Origin: Thiomicrorhabdus immobilis
GTDB lineage: Bacteria; Pseudomonadota; Gammaproteobacteria; Thiomicrospirales; Thiomicrospiraceae
Length of the DNA: 64,000 bases
Direction of reading: 5' to 3'
Assembly (NCBI RefSeq): GCF_021654855.1
Contig: NZ_AP024202.1
Span: 434,001-498,000, forward strand
Shown: piece after piece, positions 18,904 to 27,402 of the stretch
Layout of the letters: each line of letters begins with the position of its first letter
How positions within the stretch are numbered: the stretch's first letter is position 1
The notes under the pieces: model-generated
Told to the model about the DNA's origin: nothing
Seen by the model: only the letters and a program-made list of their open reading frames with translations
Databases searched by the model: none
Translations under genes and position numbers: made by a program

Positions 18904-19734
18904 TTATTTTAGGATTTCCAGTTCAACACGACGGTTTTCCGCACGACCTTCACGCGTTTTGTTGGTCGCTACAGGTTGCGTTTCGCCCATACCAACAGCT
19001 TGAATACGCTGGGCATCAATCCCTTTTTCTTCTAAAAAGGTTTTAACCGCTTTTGCTCTTGCTTCAGACAGGGTTTGGTTATAGCTTAGGCTACCTACAG
19101 AGTCGGTATGCCCGGTTACTTTAACTTGAACCTCTGAGTGCTTTTTCATGTATTCAGCATAGTCATTCAATGTCGGTTTTGCTTCTTCTTTCAGAATGGC
19201 TTTATTAAATTCAAAGAATCCACGAAACGCCGCTGGAGCATCTTCTTGAATAACCACTTCCACAACCTCTTCAACAACAACCGGTGTTGGTTTTGCAACT
19301 AAAACCGGTGCAGGCTTAGGTTCTGCCCAGCCTTCGCATTTAGGTAAAGCAACTTCTTTTGACCAGTTGATTGTGCGCACGCAGTAACCGTAGTTATCTC
19401 GTACAATCATGCCGTTAGAATCAATAACGTAAGCGGCATTCTGGTCGCCTTTGATATCGCCTTGGTAAGCCGGTAATAAAACTGGCGTAGCTGGTTCGCC
19501 CGTGGTTGAATCCGCGTCTGCTGGTTTAGCGATTGGTTGTTGCGCTTTTGCTTCACATGAAGCATTCGCTGTTTCAGCAGTCCAATTGACTGAACGGACA
19601 CAACTTCCATAGTTGTCACGCACGATCTCACCATAGCTGTCGGTGACATAATTTTGGCTATCGTCCGCTTGTACTGAAGACATGGCGGATACCGTAATGA
19701 TTGCGGCAATTGGAAGTAAAGCTGTTTTCATCAT
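18904..19734 (-). CDS. OmpA-family outer-membrane/peptidoglycan-binding protein
   Basis: Exported protein anchoring the envelope to peptidoglycan. The frame is open further upstream, but the MMK start at 19734 (or MK at 19731) follows AAGGA and gives a signal peptide cleaved near SSVQA-D (about residue 23). Two tandem units of about 35 residues follow, each with the pattern DSxGxIVRDNYGxCVRxxNW and a second cysteine (about 29-62 and 101-135), suggesting disulfides. A proline/valine linker leads to a C-terminal OmpA domain (about 170-276) with VTGHTDSVGSLSYNQTLSEARA and AENRRVELEI. It has no beta-barrel like OprF. It stands at the end of the sigma-factor gene block. Confidence 0.87.
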   Translation of the reverse strand: MMKTALLPIAAIITVSAMSSVQADDSQNYVTDSYGEIVRDNYGSCVRSVNWTAETANASCEAKAQQPIAKPADADSTTGEPATPVLLPAYQGDIKGDQNAAYVIDSNGMIVRDNYGYCVRTINWSKEVALPKCEGWAEPKPAPVLVAKPTPVVVEEVVEVVIQEDAPAAFRGFFEFNKAILKEEAKPTLNDYAEYMKKHSEVQVKVTGHTDSVGSLSYNQTLSEARAKAVKTFLEEKGIDAQRIQAVGMGETQPVATNKTREGRAENRRVELEILK

Positions 19735-19898
19735 CAAAATCCTTATATATTTGACTGATTCATGCCGAGTCAGCTGAATTCTAAATCGGCTGTAGAAGTG
19801 AATAACCAGCACTTTTAGTGCTGTAATTGTCTTTTCAGTAAAGTAAGACTTGGCGGTTTATCGAAAAGTCACAATTTGTCTATTATTTTTAAAAACTA

Positions 19899-20411
19899 TT
19901 AAGGTAGATTAATCTCGATTTGGATTTGCTGAACCGTCTGCTCTTTGTCACCCGCTTGAATATCGGTTTTTACCGTTACATCGCCTTTTTTAACACCCAG
20001 CATCAGTTTATGTTGCTCGTCTTTTGTACCTTGATAGTTGTAGAGAAGCTCATCTTCTTTAGTTTTTTTAGAGGTCAAGTCTTCAGGTAGAACGGATTTT
20101 TCCGATGAGGGTGGCGGTAGTGGAGAAGGTGCCGGGAGTTGTGGCCCTTCACTATCCGTCTTAGGATTTTCAATGGACTCCTCAAGAGTTGGAGATATCT
20201 CTAGGTTGAGCGGTTTTTCAGGTTGCGTTGCCGTTGATGCTTGTTTTGGGTTGACGATGGTCTTTTGCGGAGCTTCCCGATTCAGCTCGTTATGACTGTC
20301 GTTTTTTGGCGGCGTGGCCTTTTTAACGGCAGGTAAGAACACATAAATAATGGTGAGCCAGATAATGACGATTAGGGAGATAGAAATAAACGCTCTTAAC
20401 CAGATTTTCAT
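19899..20411 (-). CDS. Unknown single-pass membrane protein, proline-rich
   Basis: 170 residues with one N-terminal membrane helix (about 6-28), then a long low-complexity stretch rich in proline, serine and charged residues (about 30-118), and a folded-looking C-terminal part with KLMLGVKKGDVTVKTDIQAGDKEQTVQQIQIEINLP-type beta pattern. The topology is probably N-in with the rest in the periplasm. I do not recognise the family. It is 13 bases downstream of the CmpX-like gene and upstream of the OmpA-like gene, so an envelope role is plausible. Confidence 0.7.
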   Translation of the reverse strand: MKIWLRAFISISLIVIIWLTIIYVFLPAVKKATPPKNDSHNELNREAPQKTIVNPKQASTATQPEKPLNLEISPTLEESIENPKTDSEGPQLPAPSPLPPPSSEKSVLPEDLTSKKTKEDELLYNYQGTKDEQHKLMLGVKKGDVTVKTDIQAGDKEQTVQQIQIEINLP

Positions 20412-20424
20412 TTTTTATAAGACT

Positions 20425-21252
20425 CTATTTTACTTGTTTAGTGTAAATTTGATCGAGTAGTTGGTCATTGGGTACGACTAGGATTTCATCATCCACTTTA
20501 ATCTCGGTGCTACTGCTGTTGATCTGTAAAACCACACCGGTCTTGCCTTGCACTGAAACCTGGTCACTGACTTGAAGATTTTCTTTAACATAGTAACTGG
20601 CGAGGATTTTTTTAAATTGAGGGGCGCTACCGATTCCAACGGCTAAAGCCACCGCTAAAGCAAAACTGGTAAAAGCCACCAAGATAATCATTTGGATTAA
20701 ATTGGTATCGAAATCTAATTGCTCTAAAACTGTCAAGACGATGATTACCACCATTAGGCTGTAGATAAAGCTGGCTACAAGATTTGCCGCAGCTGGTATA
20801 AAGTTCTTTAAACTGTTTTTTAGCGCATTGCGCATAAAATGGGCGATCAACAGACCCGCGACCAAAATAATCAACGCGGCCATCAATTTAGGAATATACA
20901 TGGCGATGGTGGTTAAGGTTTCTACAAAACCGGTTAGACCGATATATTCGGCAGCGGTAATTAAGGTAAAGAAAATAATCAGCCAAAAAAATAGGCCTGC
21001 CAACAACTCTGAAGCAGTCTGTTTAATGCCAATCGCGTTGAGCTTTTTGGTTAATTGAATGCGCTCTGCCGCACAATCAAATTTAAGTTTTTTAAATAGT
21101 TTTATGGCCATCTTTTTGATGAAAACGGCGATTAGATAACCGATAATTAATAATGAAATCGCCACGATAATGTCTGGAAGCACAGCTAAAAAATTGTGGT
21201 ATGCATCTCCCCAGGTGTATTCAATTTGATCCTTTACCGAACTGATATTCAT
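20425..21252 (-). CDS. CmpX-like small mechanosensitive channel (conserved TM-helix family)
   Basis: Inner-membrane protein of 275 residues with about five helices (near 24-47, 82-105, 117-140, 155-180, 188-212). It has the repeated helix pattern PDIIVAISLLIIGYLIA and PKLMAALIILVAGLLIAHF of the conserved TM-helix family related to MscS, followed by ALAVGIGSAPQFKKILASYY and a small beta domain (residues about 228-275) with VQGKTGVVLQINSSSTEI. Pseudomonas CmpX has this design. The gene starts four bases before the stop of the 69-residue gene (ATGA overlap) and is 13 bases from the next gene, so it belongs to the sigma-factor operon. Confidence 0.8.
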   Translation of the reverse strand: MNISSVKDQIEYTWGDAYHNFLAVLPDIIVAISLLIIGYLIAVFIKKMAIKLFKKLKFDCAAERIQLTKKLNAIGIKQTASELLAGLFFWLIIFFTLITAAEYIGLTGFVETLTTIAMYIPKLMAALIILVAGLLIAHFMRNALKNSLKNFIPAAANLVASFIYSLMVVIIVLTVLEQLDFDTNLIQMIILVAFTSFALAVALAVGIGSAPQFKKILASYYVKENLQVSDQVSVQGKTGVVLQINSSSTEIKVDDEILVVPNDQLLDQIYTKQVK

Positions 21253-21458
21253 TTTGATTCCTTTTGGTTTGAAACGGTTTGCAATAAGCTCAAACAGGCG
21301 AGCGGGATTTTATAAATAAAGAGGATAAGCATCTCTTGAATGAGGGTTAGCCAATGCACACCTTGGATAATCATGGCGGTACGTTCTTTATGAGAATGAT
21401 TTTTTTCATCAATACTCAACAGCTTTTTTAATTTGTCGTCTTCATGGGGATGGTTCAT
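21249..21458 (-). CDS. Small CfrX-like protein between sigma factor and channel
   Basis: About 69 residues from the ATG at 21458; a TTG two codons earlier is less likely. The N-terminal half is histidine-, lysine- and glutamate-rich (MNHPHEDDKLKKLLSIDEKNHSHKER) and the second half is one hydrophobic helix (VHWLTLIQEMLILFIYKIPLACLSLL). It overlaps the sigma gene by four bases (ATGA) and the channel gene by four bases. In Pseudomonas a small cfrX gene stands next to cmpX and sigX, so this may be its counterpart; it could also be a minimal anti-sigma factor. Both readings are inferred from position. Confidence 0.65.
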   Translation of the reverse strand: MNHPHEDDKLKKLLSIDEKNHSHKERTAMIIQGVHWLTLIQEMLILFIYKIPLACLSLLQTVSNQKESK

Positions 21459-22021
21459 GTGCAATATTTCTCATAAAGTGTTTTAAAGCTCTCCATCGCA
21501 CGGTACAATCGCATTTTTGTCGCGCTCAGCTTAATGTCTAAAATATCGGCAATTTCTTGTAAACTTAGTTCGGTGTTGAAACGCATGCTAATCATGGCTT
21601 TTTCTTGTTCATTTTGTTGATTAATACAATATTGGACACACTGTTCTTCATCATCACATGTAAACTCTTCGCTTAACTGGATATCATCCGAATAGTTTTC
21701 TAACGGCTCACTATTAACAAATGATTTTTTTTGAGCTACGGTATGACAAAGATTAAGCGCAATGCGGTATAACCAAGTAGAAAACTGAGAATCGCCCCTG
21801 AAATTTATAAGTTGCTGAAACACCCTGATAAACGTTTCTTGTGAAACCTCTTCGGCGGTTTCAGGGCAACCGAAGTAACGTAAACAAATAGCGTAAACCT
21901 TATTCTCATGGCGTTTAACCAACTCTTCAAATGCCAAAGTAACATGTGGAAGTTGTCGTTTAGCGAGAGAAGTCAGTTCATCGTCACTAAGCTCGTTTAA
22001 TAGGTGATTTTCTGTTTCCAT
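21455..22021 (-). CDS. ECF sigma factor, SigX-like
   Basis: Extracytoplasmic-function sigma-70 factor of about 188 residues. Region 2 shows ELVKRHENKVYAICLRYFGCPETAEEVSQETFIRVFQQL and the DNA-melting stretch FSTWLYRIALNLC; region 4 shows EKAMISMRFNTELSLQEIADILDIKLSATKMRLYRA, the helix-turn-helix for -35 recognition. The ATG at 22021 is chosen over a TTG at 22027; neither has a strong ribosome binding site. It is first in a run sigma - small protein - CmpX-like - unknown - OmpA-like, an order close to Pseudomonas sigX. Divergent from the CorC-like gene. Confidence 0.88.
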   Translation of the reverse strand: METENHLLNELSDDELTSLAKRQLPHVTLAFEELVKRHENKVYAICLRYFGCPETAEEVSQETFIRVFQQLINFRGDSQFSTWLYRIALNLCHTVAQKKSFVNSEPLENYSDDIQLSEEFTCDDEEQCVQYCINQQNEQEKAMISMRFNTELSLQEIADILDIKLSATKMRLYRAMESFKTLYEKYCT

Positions 22022-22050
22022 CTTCAATATGACATTTGAATTTCAATAAT

Positions 22051-22072
22051 AGTCACAAAAGTCGTGACTTTT
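22051..22072. promoter_or_regulatory. Inverted repeat between divergent sigma-factor and CorC-like genes
   Basis: Two overlapping dyads: AAAAGTC-GT-GACTTTT at 22057-22072 and AGTCAC-N7-GTGACT at 22051-22069. Both lie in the 112-base divergent gap. A smaller TTGAA/TTCAA dyad lies at 22036-22046. They could be operator sites for either gene; the regulator is unknown. Confidence 0.5.
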
Positions 22073-22133
22073 ATGTTGTAAATAGAGTCTTAATAGCCGG
22101 TGAGCTACTTTATCCACTTAAGGAAAAAATACA

Positions 22134-23480
22134 ATGGAAAGTTTGACTACGAGTGTAATTGTGATTGTGCTGCTTCTGATTGCCAATGGTTTCTTCGTTG
22201 CCGCAGAGTTTGCCTTGGTAAAGGTTCGTACCTTACGGGTTGAAAACTTGGCAAAAGAAGGTGGGGTGTCGGCTCGTTTAACCTTAAGGATTAAGCAAAA
22301 TTTAGAGCCTTATCTAGCCGCTTGTCAGTTGGGTATTACCATGGCGTCACTTGGCTTGGGTTGGGTGGGAGAGCCAGCGGTCGCTAAGGTGCTCGAACCG
22401 TTGTTTCACTCTTTAGGCATGCCCGAAGAGATTTTGCATTTCAGTGCATTCCTGATCGGTTTCATCCTTTTTTCATCACTGCATATCGTGATTGGTGAAC
22501 AGGTGCCAAAAACCTATGCGATTAGAAAGCCGGAGCCAGTATCCATGTGGGTAGCGATTCCCCTACATGGCTTTTTTATTATTAGTTATCCTTTGACTAA
22601 GGCTTTGAACTGGTCTGCTTCGAGTATTTTGCGCTCCATGGGGGTTAAAGAAGCGACTCATGAAGAGATTTTTAGCGATGAAGAGTTGAGTGAGATGATT
22701 GAGGCCTCTTCGGTTCACGGTAATTTGGACGGCAATAAGGCGGATATGATTCAAAACATGTTCTCTTTTGATAACCGTATCGTGCGTGACATTATGGTGC
22801 CACGTAGCCAAATCGACTGGATTGATATCGATAGCGACCCTGAAGAGATAAAAAAACAGATCATTGAATTGGGGCACTCACGTTTTCCGATTGTACGTGG
22901 TAATTTGGATGATATTGTCGGGATGTTGCTGGTTAAAGATTTATTGCATAGCAACTTGAATATCGAGGTGGAACGTACCTTGGATATTGAGCAACTTGCG
23001 CGCAAGAGTTTGATTCTTCCTGAATTCATGGGGTTGCAAAAAGCGTTTGATCAAATGCGCAGTGAGCGTAACCACATGGCATTGGTGGTGGATGAATATG
23101 GTGCTTTATCGGGGATTATCACCTTGGAAGATTTAATCGAAGAAATTGTCGGCGAGATTGCCGATGAACTCGATGATGAAGAGAGTTCCATTAAACGTTT
23201 AAAGTTTACCGTTGGTTTTGAAGTGAACGGTTTAACGGCGTTACACGATTTTGAAAAGCAGACCGCTTGTAAATTGAACGTGGTTCACAATGTGAGCACG
23301 CTTTCTGGCTTGATTATGTCCGAATTGAGTGAAATTCCTAAGATCGGCGATAAGATCGTGTATGAAGGTTGGGAGTTTACGGTAAAAAGTTTAGAGGGCA
23401 ATCGCGCAGATAAAATATGGGCTATTATGTTGGACGATTCTCATAAGTCAGACAACGAAAAAGGGGAAGACGATGTCTAA
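22134..23480 (+). CDS. CNNM/CorC (HlyC) family membrane protein with CBS domains
   Basis: 448-residue member of the hemolysin-related CNNM/CorB-C family, whose members move or sense magnesium and other divalent cations. Residues 1-190 form the CNNM (DUF21) domain: helix near 5-24, then VAAEFALVKVRTLRVENL, ACQLGITMASLGLGWVGEPAV, and VIGEQVPKTYAIRKPE. A CBS pair lies at about 212-335 (DIMVPRSQIDWI, GHSRFPIVRGNLDDIVGMLLVKDLL, HMALVVDEYGALSGIITLEDLIEEIVGEI). The C-terminal CorC-HlyC domain follows to the end. The stop overlaps the mgtE start by eight bases, a strong sign that the pair works together on magnesium. Confidence 0.93.
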   Translation: MESLTTSVIVIVLLLIANGFFVAAEFALVKVRTLRVENLAKEGGVSARLTLRIKQNLEPYLAACQLGITMASLGLGWVGEPAVAKVLEPLFHSLGMPEEILHFSAFLIGFILFSSLHIVIGEQVPKTYAIRKPEPVSMWVAIPLHGFFIISYPLTKALNWSASSILRSMGVKEATHEEIFSDEELSEMIEASSVHGNLDGNKADMIQNMFSFDNRIVRDIMVPRSQIDWIDIDSDPEEIKKQIIELGHSRFPIVRGNLDDIVGMLLVKDLLHSNLNIEVERTLDIEQLARKSLILPEFMGLQKAFDQMRSERNHMALVVDEYGALSGIITLEDLIEEIVGEIADELDDEESSIKRLKFTVGFEVNGLTALHDFEKQTACKLNVVHNVSTLSGLIMSELSEIPKIGDKIVYEGWEFTVKSLEGNRADKIWAIMLDDSHKSDNEKGEDDV

Positions 23481-24840
23481 TGATTTATTTCCAGAAAATG
23501 TCGTAACGACTGAGGAGAAACTTCTTTATATCCAAGAACTTTTGGGTGAACAGCAAGAGAATCAAGTGTGTGAATTATTTAGCACACTTACCCAGCATGA
23601 GTTGTCGCATACCTTAGAATCATTTCCTTACGAACAGCGTAAGAAACTATGGGAATGTGTTCCTAATGAGATACGCGGTGCGGTTTTGGCGGATCTTTAT
23701 GAAGAGGTTCGTAACAGCCTTTTGACGGGGGTTGAAGTTGCAGAAATTGCTGAAATCACCAAGGATTTGGATGCCCAAGATGCGGCTGAAATCTTAGATG
23801 GTTTAGCTGAGGAAATCGGTGCGGACGTCATCGAGCAGATGGATGAGGAACGCCGCGAAGAAGTTCAAGGGGTTCTCGCCTATGAAGAGGATGCGGTTGG
23901 GCGTTACATGCATACCGATACCGTCAGTATTCGAGAGAATGTCAAACTGGAAGTCGTACAGCGCTTTTTGCGCATGAAAGATGAAATTCAAAAAAACACC
24001 TTAGAGTTAATGGTGGTGGATGCGGATAATCGACTGGTTGGAACCTTACATGTCATTGATTTGCTCAAGAACGATCCGGATGCATTGGTGGTGGAAATTA
24101 TGGAGCCTCCCGAGAGTGTGCTTGATACAATGTGCGCGATGGATGCGGCGAAATATATTCGCTCTAAAAACCACCATTTTGCGCCGGTTGTCACCGACTG
24201 TGGCGTATTGGTCGGTCAGTTAACCGCCGACGATGTTTTTGAGTTGACTTTGGAGGAATCTGAACAGACCGTGATGAATATGGCGGGTTTGGATGAGGAC
24301 GAAGACTTGTTCGCTCCGGTTAAATCGAGTGTTCGTGGCAGAACGGTTTGGTTGGGTATTAATCTGGTTACCGCATTTTTAGCCGCATGGGTCATTGGAA
24401 ATTTCGAAGCGGTATTATCACAAGTGGTCGCATTGGCCGTTTTAATGCCAGTGGTAGCCAGTATGGGTGGTATTGCAGGAAGTCAGACATTAACTTTAAC
24501 CATTCGCGGCTTGGCCATGGGCAAAATTGGTGGTTCCAACCGTAAGTGGCTTTTCAATAAGGAGTTATGGATTGGCGTAATCAATGGCGTGGTCTGGGCT
24601 TTGGTGGTCGCGGTGATTGCCCATCTTTGGTTTGATGACGTTATGATCAGCACGGTCATCGGCTTAGCGATATTGATTAATATGGTGGCTGCAGCGGTTT
24701 CCGGTGTGGTTGTGCCACTGGTATTGAAAAAATTAGGTCAAGATCCCGCTTTGTCGGGAGCGGTTATATTAACGACGGTAACGGATGTGGTTGGATTTTT
24801 ATCTTTCTTAGGATTGGCAACCATACTGATTCTGAATTAA
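23473..24840 (+). CDS. mgtE: Magnesium transporter MgtE
   Basis: 455-residue Mg2+ channel. The N-terminal superhelical domain (about 20-135) contains LDAQDAAEILDGLAEEIGADVIEQM; a CBS pair (about 137-260) contains EDAVGRYMHTDTVSIRENV and HHFAPVVTDCGVLVGQLT; the plug helix and five membrane helices (about 285-455) include LAVLMPVVASMGGIAGSQTLTLTIRGLA and LGQDPALSGAVILTTVTDVVGFL with the pore aspartate. The cytosolic domains act as a Mg2+ sensor in the known structures. No M-box is visible upstream; the start lies inside the preceding gene. Confidence 0.95.
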   Translation: MSNDLFPENVVTTEEKLLYIQELLGEQQENQVCELFSTLTQHELSHTLESFPYEQRKKLWECVPNEIRGAVLADLYEEVRNSLLTGVEVAEIAEITKDLDAQDAAEILDGLAEEIGADVIEQMDEERREEVQGVLAYEEDAVGRYMHTDTVSIRENVKLEVVQRFLRMKDEIQKNTLELMVVDADNRLVGTLHVIDLLKNDPDALVVEIMEPPESVLDTMCAMDAAKYIRSKNHHFAPVVTDCGVLVGQLTADDVFELTLEESEQTVMNMAGLDEDEDLFAPVKSSVRGRTVWLGINLVTAFLAAWVIGNFEAVLSQVVALAVLMPVVASMGGIAGSQTLTLTIRGLAMGKIGGSNRKWLFNKELWIGVINGVVWALVVAVIAHLWFDDVMISTVIGLAILINMVAAAVSGVVVPLVLKKLGQDPALSGAVILTTVTDVVGFLSFLGLATILILN

Positions 24841-24852
24841 AAGGGCTATATA

Positions 24853-25281
24853 ATGTCTGAACGAGTTGGTTGGCGAGAGTGGGTTAAACTACCTGAATTA
24901 GGAATTAAACGTTTGAAGTGTAAGGTTGACACTGGGGCGAAAAATTCCGCTTTGCATACCTTTGATTTGTCTACTTTTGAACATGACGGTGAATTGTGGG
25001 TACGGTTTAGTATTCATATCGATGAACATGATTTGTCAAAGATTCAAACTTGTGAGGCCAAGGTCCAAGATATTAGAGATGTCACGGATTCTGGTGGAAA
25101 TGTGACCAACCGATATTTTATTGAAACATTGATTGAGATAGGTGAACATAAAATTATGGCGCCGGTTTCATTGACGAGCAGGGATACGATGGCATTCAAG
25201 ATGTTATTGGGGCGTACTGCTTTACGACAGGCGGGATTGGTAGTTCATCCGGCTAAATCTTATTTACAAGGAAAAAAATAA
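24853..25281 (+). CDS. RimB-like retropepsin-type protease (RimK/LysX-associated)
   Basis: Small protein of 142 residues of the family of ATP-dependent zinc protease annotation (DUF785). The key [11 protein letters not shown] motif near 26-36 resembles the DTGA active site of retroviral aspartic proteases. Later come [12 protein letters not shown]-like residues, [13 protein letters not shown] and [20 protein letters not shown]. In Pseudomonas such a protein (RimB) removes glutamates added to ribosomal protein S6 by RimK. Its stop overlaps the rimK ATG (TAATG), supporting the same job here. Confidence 0.85.
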   Translation: MSERVGWREWVKLPELGIKRLKCKVDTGAKNSALHTFDLSTFEHDGELWVRFSIHIDEHDLSKIQTCEAKVQDIRDVTDSGGNVTNRYFIETLIEIGEHKIMAPVSLTSRDTMAFKMLLGRTALRQAGLVVHPAKSYLQGKK

Positions 25282-26192
25282 TGAAAATTGCCATTTTATC
25301 TCGAGGACCAAAACTCTATTCAACACGTCGTTTGGTTGAAGCGGCTGAGGCACGTGGACATGAAGTTCGCGTTATTGATGCGTTACGTTGTTATATGAAC
25401 ATCAACTCGGTTCACCCAGAAATCCACTATAAAGGTGAGGTGTTAACAGGGTTCGATGCGGTTATCCCTCGTATCGGTGCTTCAGTGACTTTTTACGGTA
25501 CCGCTGTATTACGTCAATTTGAGATGATGAATGTTTACCCATTAAATGAATCGGTTTCAATCAGCCGTTCTCGAGATAAATTAAGAAGTTTGCAGCTGTT
25601 GTCACGCAAAGGAATTGGCTTGCCGGTGACCGGGTTTGCACACTCTCCTGATGATGTGGATGATTTATTGAAAACGGTCGGTGGCGCGCCAGTGGTTATT
25701 AAACTGCTGGAAGGGACTCAAGGAGTTGGTGTGGTGTTGGCGGAAACCCATTCGGCCGCGTCTTCGGTAATCCAAGCGTTTAACGGCCTCAAAGCCAATA
25801 TTCTTGTGCAAGAGTTCATCAAGGAAGCCGGCGGTGCCGATATCCGTTGTTTTGTGGTAGGTGGTAAGGTCATTGCCGCAATGAAACGCCAGGGGAAAGA
25901 GGGAGAATTCCGCTCCAACCTTCACCAGGGTGGTTCCGCTTCGTTAATCAAAATTACTGCGGCAGAACGAGCAACAGCGGTTAATGCCGCTAAAGCAATG
26001 GGCTTGAATGTCTGTGGTGTGGATCTACTGCGCTCCAATCACGGACCGGTCGTTATGGAGGTGAACTCTTCACCAGGCCTGGAAGGAATTGAAGGGGCAA
26101 CCGGTAAAGATATCGCCGGTATGGTCATTGAGTTTATCGAGAAGAATGCCAATAAAAAAACCAATAGAACCCGTACGGTTGGTCACGGATAA
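25281..26192 (+). CDS. rimK: RimK, alpha-L-glutamate ligase for ribosomal protein S6
   Basis: ATP-grasp ligase (303 residues) that adds glutamates to the C-terminus of S6 in characterised cases. It begins [22 protein letters not shown] and has the ATP-grasp segments [67 protein letters not shown] and the metal-binding [18 protein letters not shown]. It sits between the RimB-like and aspartoacylase-like genes. The SPGLEG codons contain a near-copy of the dispersed palindrome (26072-26083). Confidence 0.94.
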   Translation: MKIAILSRGPKLYSTRRLVEAAEARGHEVRVIDALRCYMNINSVHPEIHYKGEVLTGFDAVIPRIGASVTFYGTAVLRQFEMMNVYPLNESVSISRSRDKLRSLQLLSRKGIGLPVTGFAHSPDDVDDLLKTVGGAPVVIKLLEGTQGVGVVLAETHSAASSVIQAFNGLKANILVQEFIKEAGGADIRCFVVGGKVIAAMKRQGKEGEFRSNLHQGGSASLIKITAAERATAVNAAKAMGLNVCGVDLLRSNHGPVVMEVNSSPGLEGIEGATGKDIAGMVIEFIEKNANKKTNRTRTVGHG

Positions 26193-26195
26193 TTT

Positions 26196-27293
26196 ATGCC
26201 GCAGGGTAAAGCGAATAACATTGTTCGTAAAGTGGTCCGTAACAAACCGATCACTATTGGCGACGTTACCGTCAATCCAGGCGAGCGTAAAACCATAGAT
26301 TTAAAAGTCGGAAAACTCTATACCCATAGTGAATTAACCATGCCGGTTCAAGTTTGGTGCGGTAAGCAGGCGGGTCCTGTTCTGTTTATTAGTGCGGCGA
26401 TTCATGGCGACGAGCTTAACGGTGTGGAGATTATTCGACGTTTGCTTAAGGTAAAATCGCTACAGCGTTTAAAAGGCACTCTGATAACGGTACCTATTGT
26501 AAACCTGCATGGTTTTATCAACCACAGCCGCTATCTACCGGATAGACGAGATTTGAATCGCAGTTTTCCAGGATCTAAATCCGGTTCGATTGCCGGACGT
26601 TTGGCCAATATTTTTCTGAATGAGATTGTTAAAAAGGCGACACACGGGATTGATTTGCATACGGGGGCGATTAACCGTACCAACCTACCTCAGATCCGTG
26701 CCGATTTAGATAATGAGATTGTGCGCTCGATGGCGGAGTCTTTTGGCTCGCCGGTCATGCTTAATTCAAACCTTCGAGATGGTTCTTTGAGAGCGGCAGC
26801 GGTCAAACAAGGCATTCCTATCTTATTATATGAAGCGGGTGAGGCTCTGCGTTTCGATGAGGTTTCGATTCGAGCGGGGGTGCAGGGCATTATCAATGTT
26901 ATGCGCCATTTAGAGATGCTACAAAAATCTCGTAAGAAGACCGATAAGATTATTAAGCCGGTTGTGGCTCGTGCCAGTTTTTGGATAAGAGCGCCACAAA
27001 GTGGAATCTTTAGATCATTGGTGTCGGACGGTTACCGCGTTGAGGCGAATAAAACTTTGATTGGGGTGGTTTCAGATCCATTCGGAGAGGTTGAGGTTGA
27101 AGTCTATTCTCCGAATAGCGGTATCGTTATCGGACAAATGTGCATGCCTTTGGTCAATGAGGGTGAAGCGTTATTTCATATCGCGAAATTCGCGCGTAGT
27201 GATATTGCCGAAGGTAAGGTCGGGGAGTTCCAAGAAGAGATGCAGGACGATTCGAATCTGATGTATCCCAATGATGATATTCCGTCAATCTGA
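26196..27293 (+). CDS. Succinylglutamate desuccinylase/aspartoacylase family hydrolase
   Basis: Zinc carboxypeptidase-like hydrolase (M14/AspA family, 365 residues). Zinc ligands are seen in SAAIHGDELNGVEIIRR (H-x-x-E near residue 69-72) and in GIDLHTG (near 152-156). RRDLNRSFPG near 117-126 is the substrate-binding stretch and LYEAGEALRFDE near 211 carries the catalytic glutamate. The last 100 residues form a beta-rich domain. It follows rimK by three bases, so it may act on glutamylated peptides or on free N-acyl amino acids; substrate not known. Confidence 0.87.
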   Translation: MPQGKANNIVRKVVRNKPITIGDVTVNPGERKTIDLKVGKLYTHSELTMPVQVWCGKQAGPVLFISAAIHGDELNGVEIIRRLLKVKSLQRLKGTLITVPIVNLHGFINHSRYLPDRRDLNRSFPGSKSGSIAGRLANIFLNEIVKKATHGIDLHTGAINRTNLPQIRADLDNEIVRSMAESFGSPVMLNSNLRDGSLRAAAVKQGIPILLYEAGEALRFDEVSIRAGVQGIINVMRHLEMLQKSRKKTDKIIKPVVARASFWIRAPQSGIFRSLVSDGYRVEANKTLIGVVSDPFGEVEVEVYSPNSGIVIGQMCMPLVNEGEALFHIAKFARSDIAEGKVGEFQEEMQDDSNLMYPNDDIPSI

Positions 27294-27357
27294 TTTAACG
27301 GCTTAAGTTCTTAGGTTAAGCTTTTAGGTTAAACTCTTAGACTAAAAATAGATTAAC

Positions 27358-27386
27358 AAAAAAGCATCAAATGATGCTTTTTTGTT
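27358..27386. terminator. Bidirectional intrinsic terminator
   Basis: Twelve-base stem AAAAAAGCATCA / TGATGCTTTTTT with a 2-base loop. It lies between the converging aspartoacylase-like gene and the efflux operon. The bases just before it (27301-27348) contain two imperfect repeats of TTAGGTTAA, otherwise nothing recognised. Confidence 0.9.
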
Positions 27387-27402
27387 TTTAGGGGCCGAGG
27401 TT

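Noticed and set aside
27301-27348. Short imperfect repeats of TTAGGTTAA before a terminator
   Set aside because: Only two copies in A/T-rich DNA; likely chance or minor slippage.
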